In this document: positions 1 to 5,992 of the stretch, piece after piece
Layout of the letters: each line of letters opens with the position of its first letter
Position numbering within the stretch: position 1 is the first letter of the stretch
Assembly: GCA_029855925.1 (NCBI GenBank)
Contig: JAGSHP010000294.1
Location: forward strand, 1-9,081
Direction: 5' to 3'
From: Candidatus Thorarchaeota archaeon
GTDB lineage: Archaea > Asgardarchaeota > Thorarchaeia > Thorarchaeales > Thorarchaeaceae
DNA length: 9,081 bases
Notes under the pieces: model-generated
Told to the model about the DNA's origin: nothing
What the model saw: only the letters and a program-made list of their open reading frames with translations
Database searches by the model: none
Program-made: the position numbers and the translations under genes

Positions 1-17
1 AGTACGGCGCGTTCATA

Positions 18-1238
18 ATGAGCCTGATCAACTCGATTGGAATTCCAGAGATATTGAACAGTAATCTACTCACGATCTCGGTTCTGATCGGGTCGTTCAT
101 CTTCTTCAGCATGGTCCTAGCGCTCATTGCAGCCGCGCTGGCGAAGAAGCTAGGCGGCACACTCATTCTCATTGGCGCTATCGTGATGAATATAGTGACA
201 CTGGCACCTATCATCATGATTCTGAGTCTGACCGGTTGGAGCCTGCAGACTTTGATGGACACGTGGGTCATCATGCTCCCATTTGGATTCACGCTGTTGA
301 TTACCGTGCTGATGTTCACCGTATTCAGAGATAGGGTCAATCGCGCCGGACGGATAATCAGTCTGACGGGAGAGGTATGCCTCAAGGAGAAGGAGGTGTT
401 CATTCCACCGCTCATATCTATGATCTTCTCCCTCTTCTCAGCACTGATCTTTGCAGCAATTGTCCTATACTTCATGTATCCGAACGGGATAGCCAATGAC
501 GCGGTACTGACAAACGATGTCATTGCAATCGTTCTGATCAACTTCGTCATCTATCTCTTCATCACAATCTTCGTCTACAAATTCACTTATGCCACATCCT
601 CAGCCATCACGTACATCTACATCCGTGGTCGCAATCCCAGTCTTGGGGACGGCTTCAGAGGCGCTCTTGGTGCTGTTGCAGGAATAGCCGCCCTGTCAAT
701 CATGGGCGTGATTGTGAGAATAGTTCAGATCATCATCCGGGCAATCAGCCGAAAGGGACCACCTGGGAGCCGCAGAGCTGGAGATGCTGCTGCGGGAGTC
801 ATTGGCTGGGTCTGGGCACTCATCAACTACTTTACGATTCCAGTCATGGTTGTAGAGAACGTCGGAGCAACAAAGGGAATCAAGAAGAGCTTCAAGATGC
901 TTCGGGGCAATTTTGTTGACGTGGTGATAAAGGAGACAGGCGTGCGTTGGGGTTTCTCTGTACTCATCCTCTTGATAGTTGTCGGATTCGCAGGCGCCGG
1001 TGCATTCACCGGGTGGCTACAGACAGGAGACCTAGCAATGTCAATCCTCTACGCTATCGGATTCCTGTTCCTTGGAGCGTTTCCAGTCTCGATAATCATC
1101 AAGACCTTTGACATTGTATACATTACAATTCTGTACGTGTTCATTAGAATGAAGGACGGCTCGATCTCAAGGACTGCCATTCCATCTCAGGCAAAGAAGG
1201 TCTTTGATACTGCGTATAGCCGAGCGAAGAAGGCATAG
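18..1238 (+). CDS. Polytopic membrane protein, DUF6159-like
   Basis: An integral membrane protein of about 406 residues whose biochemical role I cannot assign. Hydrophobic stretches suggest eight or nine membrane helices, at roughly residues 17-41, 47-71, 81-102, 130-153, 165-190, 214-243, 258-280, 310-330 and 338-365. The segment around residues 272-305 (YFTIPVMVVENVG, then a charged SFKMLRGNF stretch) resembles a recurring motif of DUF6159-type membrane proteins, in which a Pro-containing helix is followed by a VxEG-like turn and a KxS helix; this match is from memory. The tail after residue 375 is polar and basic, probably cytoplasmic. The ATG at 18 has no visible Shine-Dalgarno and the frame stays open to the left edge, so the true start may lie outside the window. 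A terminator-like hairpin follows the stop. Coding is certain; the family is a moderate guess. Confidence 0.8.
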   Translation: MSLINSIGIPEILNSNLLTISVLIGSFIFFSMVLALIAAALAKKLGGTLILIGAIVMNIVTLAPIIMILSLTGWSLQTLMDTWVIMLPFGFTLLITVLMFTVFRDRVNRAGRIISLTGEVCLKEKEVFIPPLISMIFSLFSALIFAAIVLYFMYPNGIANDAVLTNDVIAIVLINFVIYLFITIFVYKFTYATSSAITYIYIRGRNPSLGDGFRGALGAVAGIAALSIMGVIVRIVQIIIRAISRKGPPGSRRAGDAAAGVIGWVWALINYFTIPVMVVENVGATKGIKKSFKMLRGNFVDVVIKETGVRWGFSVLILLIVVGFAGAGAFTGWLQTGDLAMSILYAIGFLFLGAFPVSIIIKTFDIVYITILYVFIRMKDGSISRTAIPSQAKKVFDTAYSRAKKA

Positions 1239-1244
1239 TCTGGT

Positions 1245-1279
1245 AGCGGCACCAGCCGCTCCCTCTTTCTTTTTTGTTT
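1245..1279 (+). terminator. Hairpin plus T-rich terminator after the membrane protein
   Basis: A perfect 6-bp inverted repeat, AGCGGC (1245-1250) and GCCGCT (1255-1260), encloses a 4-nt loop ACCA. A pyrimidine tract with a run of six T follows at about 1263-1279. It begins seven bases after the stop codon at 1238. T-rich tracts alone can terminate archaeal transcription; the GC-rich stem makes this resemble a bacterial intrinsic terminator. It should separate this transcript from the aminopeptidase gene downstream. Confidence 0.55.
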
Positions 1280-1330
1280 CCCCCACTGTTCATTCATGAC
1301 TCAACCTCAAAAGACTAAAGCACGATTGGC

Positions 1331-2365
1331 ATGATGACCACCGGGCGAATGAAGATGAAACCAGAGATTGCTACGGCTAATGCGCTCGAATCGGTCTTGG
1401 AGGCAAGACCTGGAGAATCATTACTGATTGTCTGTGATGACAGCAGGGAAGAGATTGGGCGGGCGTTTGCTGAAGGTGGCACCCGGCTCGGACTCTGGAC
1501 GCGACTGCTGATCCTCAAGACGCATCCAGACCAATTCAGAACTGAGGTCCCGCCTGAGCTTATGGAGATCATCAACTCTCCTAATCCCCCTGACATCTTT
1601 GTCAACCTGCTGCGAGGACCTGCTCAGGAGACACCATTCCGAATCAAGATAATCAAACTTGAAACAAGAAAGAGACGGTCTCGTCTGGGGCATTGCCCAG
1701 GAATCACGATGGACATGCTCACAGAGGGTGCGCTCTCCTTGACACGTGACGAGAACGCAGCCATGCAGGAGAATGCTCGAAACTTGCTGGCAATCCTTCA
1801 GGATGTGGAGAGCGTACACGTGACTGCACCCAGCGGCAGCGACTTCACACTGAGTACAAAGGGACGGACATGGTTCACCGACACCGCCATTGACTGGAAG
1901 ACCATGAAATGGATGAATCTGCCAACTGGTGAGGTGCTGGTCGGTCCACAAGAGAACGGCATGAACGGCGTGCTTGTTGCTGATTTGGCCGTTGGTGGAG
2001 TGGGACCACTGAACAAGCCCATCACCATCAAGGTCAAGGACGGTGAGGTGGTGAGTGTGGAGTCGGAGGACAAGAAGGCGCTCAAAATCGTACAAGCGAC
2101 CCAGGCGACGGACAGGATGGCAAAGCATGTTGGAGAGTTCGCCTTCGGCCTGAATCCACGTGCTCGACTCGTAGACGAGTTCCTGGAGTGCGAGAAGGTG
2201 AGCGCAATACATGTCGCATTCGGCAATAACATGGACTATCCTGGGGTAGTGGCCAACAACTCGGCAACACATCAGGACTTCCTTGTCGATAAACCAACAG
2301 TCGAGGTCACGTACTCAGATGGCCGAACACGGGTTGTTATGAAAGATGGAAAGTTGATCATCTAG
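1331..2365 (+). CDS. M29-family aminopeptidase (aminopeptidase T-like)
   Basis: Probably a cytoplasmic dinuclear-metal exopeptidase that removes N-terminal residues from peptides (Peptidase_M29/COG2309-like). Recognisable family motifs occur in order: NLPTGE (residues 196-201), GEFAFGLNP (268-276), a C-terminal IHVAFGNN (293-300) and THQD (313-316). The likely metal ligands are E201, E269, H294, H314 and D316, in the order expected for this family. The residue 10-100 region looks like the variable N-terminal domain. At 344 aa it is shorter than the roughly 400-aa bacterial enzymes, as compact archaeal members can be. No signal peptide is visible. No clear Shine-Dalgarno precedes the ATG at 1331, and in-frame ATGs at 1349 and 1355 are alternatives. 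The stop lies one base from the end of the convergent metallopeptidase gene. The cellular substrate is unknown. Confidence 0.82.
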   Translation: MMTTGRMKMKPEIATANALESVLEARPGESLLIVCDDSREEIGRAFAEGGTRLGLWTRLLILKTHPDQFRTEVPPELMEIINSPNPPDIFVNLLRGPAQETPFRIKIIKLETRKRRSRLGHCPGITMDMLTEGALSLTRDENAAMQENARNLLAILQDVESVHVTAPSGSDFTLSTKGRTWFTDTAIDWKTMKWMNLPTGEVLVGPQENGMNGVLVADLAVGGVGPLNKPITIKVKDGEVVSVESEDKKALKIVQATQATDRMAKHVGEFAFGLNPRARLVDEFLECEKVSAIHVAFGNNMDYPGVVANNSATHQDFLVDKPTVEVTYSDGRTRVVMKDGKLII

Positions 2366-2366
2366 G

Positions 2367-3590
2367 TCAGCCCAGCCACTCAAATGCCTTGTTCCAGGTG
2401 ACACTGGATCCCGAGAAGGGGTCAAGATAGAGCGTCTGGAAGAATCGAGAGACCGCGCCCTTAGCCACAGCACGCCTCCAAGTTGGGTGCACGAACTGCA
2501 TCCGACCAATGAGATACGTGAACACATAAGGCGCCCAGAGGTTCTGTTTGCCATCAGTAGTTGTGGGTGCAATGAAGTCTAGGGACGACACCGCCTGCTC
2601 TCGAGGCCGCAGTCCGTACTCCTCTATGTAGGAGGCAGCCTCTTCACGGCTCACGCCCTCCACGTTCAAGAGAAAGGCTGCATTGATGCTTACAGCACGG
2701 CGCAGGGAGTAGAGAGCATCGACTATCTTGGTGCGAGGGTTGTCAAGGTCCACACCGAGGAAGTCACGCGCCGTATCAGCGGTTCCCTCAGAGATGACAC
2801 AGCGTCCAGTGTGAAGGGGCACAACGCTGAGCTCGAGAAAGCCCTGCTCGCGGTACATCCTCTCACGCCAGAGATTTGACACGTGGTGCTCGTACTCATG
2901 ATAGATGACTGTCATCATACTGTCTTTGTTGAAGGTGCGGTCTATGTTGAACTGATTGATTGAGTGGTAGTTGCCCTGATAGTAATTGTAGCCAGACCAC
3001 GGTTGCCCACGAACAGCCTCATATGAGACCCCATTGTCGGTCACAGACTGACCAATCTTTGAGAAGACTTGTCTCGCGAATAGTTCTCCCACCTCTGAGG
3101 CCTTCTCCTGCAGTGGTCCTTGAATCAACTTCTTCAGCTCATCACCACTGACACGACCCTCCTCTTGAAATAGCAGAACCTTCTCTCGAAGAGTCTTGCC
3201 CTCGCGATCTCCAAGAAGTTCCTCGAGATTGCGGAGAAGGCTAGAGATTGTCTTTTCATCAAAGGGCGAGACCTCTATCTTGAAGAGACCGTGTACCAGG
3301 TCCGCGTAGTCAATGTCCTCACCGCTGAGCCATCGGCACACGACCGCCAGCGACTCAGCCTCGCCTGCCAGATAGAGCGAGCGCAGGGAGTCATCAATCT
3401 CGGAACGGGCTCGGTCAGCAATCACCATAAGTCGAGCAGCTAGGTCCTCAGGCGCAGTGCTCTTGCTCTGACGATCCGGCGCCAGCTCAGGGGGACCAAA
3501 AAAGGCATCGACTATACTCGTTCCTGTCATCCGTTGAGTTAGATTGCCCACTTCACCACAGGTTCTTACGAAGTCCTCAGTGACATCCAT
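2367..3590 (-). CDS. Putative zinc metallopeptidase (HExxH, gluzincin type)
   Basis: A 407-aa protein that is probably a zinc-dependent peptidase. It carries HEYEHH at residues 231-236, giving the classic HExxH pattern (H231, E232, H235). SEGTAD at 267-272 would supply a third ligand, E268, 33 residues later, as in gluzincins. An upstream PWSGYNYYQGNYHS block (about 197-210) and the LYREKG-like segment after the zinc motif (MYREQG, 245-250) recall a DUF885-like group of uncharacterised peptidases. From memory, those carry HExxPGHH at this place, so the shorter HExxHH here is a variant. The N-terminal half is mainly helical. No signal peptide or membrane helix is visible, so it is presumably cytoplasmic. 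No Shine-Dalgarno precedes the ATG at 3590; the message could be leaderless. It is convergent with the aminopeptidase gene and divergent from the OB-fold gene. Substrate and physiological role are unknown. Confidence 0.72.
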   Translation of the reverse strand: MDVTEDFVRTCGEVGNLTQRMTGTSIVDAFFGPPELAPDRQSKSTAPEDLAARLMVIADRARSEIDDSLRSLYLAGEAESLAVVCRWLSGEDIDYADLVHGLFKIEVSPFDEKTISSLLRNLEELLGDREGKTLREKVLLFQEEGRVSGDELKKLIQGPLQEKASEVGELFARQVFSKIGQSVTDNGVSYEAVRGQPWSGYNYYQGNYHSINQFNIDRTFNKDSMMTVIYHEYEHHVSNLWRERMYREQGFLELSVVPLHTGRCVISEGTADTARDFLGVDLDNPRTKIVDALYSLRRAVSINAAFLLNVEGVSREEAASYIEEYGLRPREQAVSSLDFIAPTTTDGKQNLWAPYVFTYLIGRMQFVHPTWRRAVAKGAVSRFFQTLYLDPFSGSSVTWNKAFEWLG

Positions 3591-3695
3591 GAGAATCGTA
3601 TCAACGAGTGGCGGCTTTGCTAAGAATCTACCGCATCGAACAATGAACAGAGAGATTCATAACATATTGTTTTCATAGGAGGGGCGGAGATTTGC
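3591..3695. promoter_or_regulatory. Divergent promoter region, metallopeptidase / OB-fold gene
   Basis: This 105-bp gap separates two divergent starts and must hold promoters for both unless one is much further away. The only AT-rich block is at about 3655-3675 and contains ATAACATATTG, readable as a weak TATA-like element on either strand. A TATA here fits the minus-strand gene better, because for the plus-strand gene it would place the transcript start inside the Shine-Dalgarno site. No convincing BRE or operator repeat was seen. Confidence 0.3.
3677..3689 (+). promoter_or_regulatory. Shine-Dalgarno site for the OB-fold protein
   Basis: AGGAGGGG (3677-3684) lies 11 nt before the ATG at 3696, and a second purine block CGGAG (3685-3689) lies 6 nt before it. 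This is a strong purine-rich site and it supports the ATG at 3696 as the start. Confidence 0.65.
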
Positions 3696-4052
3696 ATGCC
3701 AAGGAAAAAGGGAAAGTCTAAGGGAAAGGCCATCGTGACCGTGCTTGTGATCATCATTGTCGCAGTGGGGATTGTGGCATGGCATGATGGAATGATTGGC
3801 ACAACAAGTATCAAGTCCATAAACGATGGCGACATTGATAACGGGACAGAGGTCACAGTCAAAGGGAAACTCACCGGACGCATAGGAAACCTTCACTCTA
3901 TTGAAGCACTGGACGGCAACGGTGGACTCATTTTCGTGTGGGATGGAAACTCCCCAGCGATTGACTCCATAATCGTGGTCAGAGGTAAAGTCGGTTCGGT
4001 AGTTTCTCTTGACTCGGTTAGCTCGGTAGTGACTGTCTGGGTGTTCAAATGA
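3696..4052 (+). CDS. Small membrane-anchored OB-fold protein
   Basis: A 118-aa protein of unknown partner. Residues 1-11 are strongly basic (MPRKKGKSKGK). A single hydrophobic helix at about 12-30 follows and is likely to anchor the protein with the N-terminus inside and the rest outside the cell, by the positive-inside rule. Residues 36-118 alternate short beta strands and turns in the order expected of an OB-fold of tRNA-anticodon/nucleic-acid-binding type: a DGDIDNGTEVTVKGKLTG first hairpin, then an acidic DGNGGLIFVW turn, then a VVRGKVGSV strand. Extracytoplasmic OB-folds of this size can bind ligands other than nucleic acid, so the fold does not settle the function. It stands alone on its strand, between divergent and convergent neighbours, and is probably transcribed by itself. 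Confidence 0.75.
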   Translation: MPRKKGKSKGKAIVTVLVIIIVAVGIVAWHDGMIGTTSIKSINDGDIDNGTEVTVKGKLTGRIGNLHSIEALDGNGGLIFVWDGNSPAIDSIIVVRGKVGSVVSLDSVSSVVTVWVFK

Positions 4053-4065
4053 GAGAGTACCCAGA
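4036..4065. terminator. Possible hairpin between convergent genes
   Basis: TCTGGGT (4036-4042) and ACCCAGA (4059-4065) form a perfect 7-bp inverted repeat around a 16-nt loop. It spans the stop codon of the OB-fold gene and lies close to the stop of the convergent GTPase gene. There is no T tract, so a termination role is uncertain; the first arm is within coding sequence. Confidence 0.25.
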
Positions 4066-4076
4066 GGACTGACCGC

Positions 4077-5012
4077 CTAAGGAACCGAACCCAAGCGCAG
4101 CTTTGTGACAGCAACAGTCTTGAAAATGTCACGAAGCTGCTCTACTCTATCCAGATCGATTCCCACCATCCCGTAGGTCGGAACACCGAGCGTCTGGGAG
4201 ATGAGCTCCGGTGATGGAGCACCTGGGAGATCCTGGTAGTTCGCAATGGCAATTACGCCTCGTGGGAGATTATGTTTGAACTTGCGCAACAAGCTACGAG
4301 CCTGAAGTATGTCACGGCGAACGCTTCTAAGAACGAGAACTCCAACGTCAGCCCGTTTGAGGTAGGGTATCCAGCGTGACCAGTAATCAGGGGTCCCAGG
4401 CAGATCATAGAGGGTCACAATTCGATTGGCTACGAGAAACCATTCGTCAACCATGCTAAGATCGTCTGTTTCAAGGAGCGAGCGTACTGAACCTGAGGAG
4501 GGGGCCACATTGGGCTTGATCGTCGGGAAATAGTCGACACGAGGGCGTTCTCCTGTCGCCAAGGCAAAGATACTGGTCTTTCCAGAGCGGGGATATCCGA
4601 ACAAGACAAAGCGCACATAGTCAATTATGTGTTCGTTTACGAAGAACTCGAGGCTCCTGCGAGTCCGCCTATTCAACCGAGTTAGTGATAGTTTTCTTAT
4701 TTTTCCTGGCAGGTCATTGGCCAATGAAGTGGCCTTTTCCAACAATGACGATTCGTGTTCAGACTCATCCGCAACAAGAACAATGAAGGCTCTTCTAATC
4801 TTGGCAACGATGAACTTTAGGTTTACACCACTTGGAGACACGCCGGAGAGAAAGACCAACGACTGCAGTGGAGGCTCGCATGGTTCGGACTCGTGATCTA
4901 GCGAGGTATTGACGATTTCAAGAATGGACTCTAGGGGGACCTTGTGGGCGAAATATCTGACACTCAGTACATGGTTCTTTCGTGATGTCAGAATGTGCGC
5001 TTCTATGATCAT
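4077..5012 (-). CDS. Arf-like small GTPase with longin/roadblock-like N-terminus
   Basis: A 311-aa protein with two parts. Residues 1-110 (MIIEAHILTSRKNHVL start, then a strand-rich core with FLSG and FIVLVAD) look like a longin or roadblock-type domain. Residues 130-311 form a small GTPase: P-loop GYPRSGKTS (139-147), switch I PTIKPN (163-168, Arf/Rab-like), switch II DLPGTPDYW (203-211), and NYQD (258-261) in place of NKxD. The position of the usual switch II Gln is Thr, as in Rap. Such fusions fit the eukaryote-like GTPase repertoire of Asgard archaea and suggest a role in membrane or signalling switches; this is inference. No lipidation motif or membrane helix is seen. The frame extends to TTG at 5027 and ATG at 5024, but ATG 5012 is preferred because GGTGG lies 5 nt upstream and the domain begins there. 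Confidence 0.8.
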   Translation of the reverse strand: MIIEAHILTSRKNHVLSVRYFAHKVPLESILEIVNTSLDHESEPCEPPLQSLVFLSGVSPSGVNLKFIVAKIRRAFIVLVADESEHESSLLEKATSLANDLPGKIRKLSLTRLNRRTRRSLEFFVNEHIIDYVRFVLFGYPRSGKTSIFALATGERPRVDYFPTIKPNVAPSSGSVRSLLETDDLSMVDEWFLVANRIVTLYDLPGTPDYWSRWIPYLKRADVGVLVLRSVRRDILQARSLLRKFKHNLPRGVIAIANYQDLPGAPSPELISQTLGVPTYGMVGIDLDRVEQLRDIFKTVAVTKLRLGSVP

Positions 5013-5236
5013 TAGAGCCACCATCAAGTGCGGGACGGATGTGATACGTATTCACTAGAAAAGTAGTAGCAATTCACCAATATGAACAATCGTGTTACAG
5101 ACCTCGTGACCTAAGACACAGAAGGATTAGAAAACAAGAGCGCCCGATTTAATCTAGTGCCCCTCTGATGAATGATGCCACCACCGACAAGACCTACTAA
5201 ATCGACTGAACCGACGAATTCATCAGTATTGATGTC
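5013..5236. other. Intergenic region upstream of the GTPase gene
   Basis: About 220 bp with no credible ORF or structured RNA gene. It must contain the GTPase promoter (minus strand) and the 3' end of the phosphoesterase transcript. A near-palindrome, GTGATACGTATTCAC, lies at 5041-5055, just upstream of the GTPase start. A small hairpin CATCA-GTAT-TGATG lies at 5221-5234, immediately after the phosphoesterase stop but without a T tract. AT-rich candidates for a TATA box on the minus strand lie around 5145-5155 and 5056-5063; neither is convincing. Confidence 0.4.
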
Positions 5237-5992
5237 TCAACGTCGTAAGGTTGATTGATTGAATAGTCGCTGTGTTCCGTTCTTCTGGCAGAGTGTGAAT
5301 GTGACACTGTCCTGAAAGAAATCAATTCGAGTATACGCCTGCGTTGCTGCACCACGGATTCTGCGAGAGAGAAGTGTGCCACTGTTGTACAAGATCATGT
5401 CATTCAAACACCACAACCAGGGCACATGACGATGCCCATTGAGAACAATCGAACAGTGCGCCTCCTCTAGCACTCCAAGAACATCGCCTGCATCCTCAAC
5501 CACGTTGTATTCTCTGCCGGTATGTGGCACAGGAATCAGGTGGTGATGCAGGGCAAAGATCTTGATCTTGTCCTCCGCCTGCTTGAAGAACTCGCGAATC
5601 TGAGGATAGTGCTCTCGTCCCACATGGCCGGCATCATTGTCTGGTTCTGCGCTGTCCGCCGCATATATCGCAATGTCTTCACTTGTGAACGTCTTGAAAC
5701 GTGGACCGAGGAGACGCTCGAAGTGCGCGGCACCATAGTTGCGTTCGTCATGGTTTCCGGGGATGATGATATGGGGGAGGGATAGGCTACTGAATGCATC
5801 AGCAACAGCCTCGTACTCCTCTCGCAGACCCTCAGTGGTCAGGTCACCTGTGACGAGAACCAGAGGAGATGCAAGGTCCTTGCTGGTGGTCTCGATCTCA
5901 GCAATGACTCTGCGCAGGTCTTCAATGTGAACTCCTGGCTCTCCAATGTGAATGTCGCTCATTTGAAAGATTGTCATGATTGGTTCAGACAA
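5237..5992 (-). CDS. Calcineurin-like metallophosphoesterase (CpdA/Icc-like)
   Basis: A cytoplasmic dinuclear-metal phosphodiesterase or phosphatase of 246-251 aa. The full set of family motifs is present (numbered from the TTG start): SDIHIG (D13, H15), GDLTTEG (D50), GNHDE (N80, H81), LHHH (149-151) and GHRH (H197, H199). The compact length and layout resemble the 3',5'-cyclic-nucleotide phosphodiesterase CpdA/Icc group, but the substrate cannot be read from sequence. Two starts are possible. TTG at 5992 directly abuts the stop of the upstream gene and has GGGAGG 10 nt before it. ATG at 5977 gives the more typical MTIFQMSDIHIG N-terminus but lacks a well-placed Shine-Dalgarno. Either way it is the last gene of the minus-strand cluster and is probably translationally coupled to the DUF2207-like gene. 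Confidence 0.88.
   Translation of the reverse strand: MSEPIMTIFQMSDIHIGEPGVHIEDLRRVIAEIETTSKDLASPLVLVTGDLTTEGLREEYEAVADAFSSLSLPHIIIPGNHDERNYGAAHFERLLGPRFKTFTSEDIAIYAADSAEPDNDAGHVGREHYPQIREFFKQAEDKIKIFALHHHLIPVPHTGREYNVVEDAGDVLGVLEEAHCSIVLNGHRHVPWLWCLNDMILYNSGTLLSRRIRGAATQAYTRIDFFQDSVTFTLCQKNGTQRLFNQSTLRR

Noticed and set aside
1421..2272. A 283-codon open frame on the minus strand within the aminopeptidase gene
   Set aside because: It lies antisense to a gene with clear M29 motifs, has Cys/His/Arg-rich composition typical of shadow frames and no recognisable domain.
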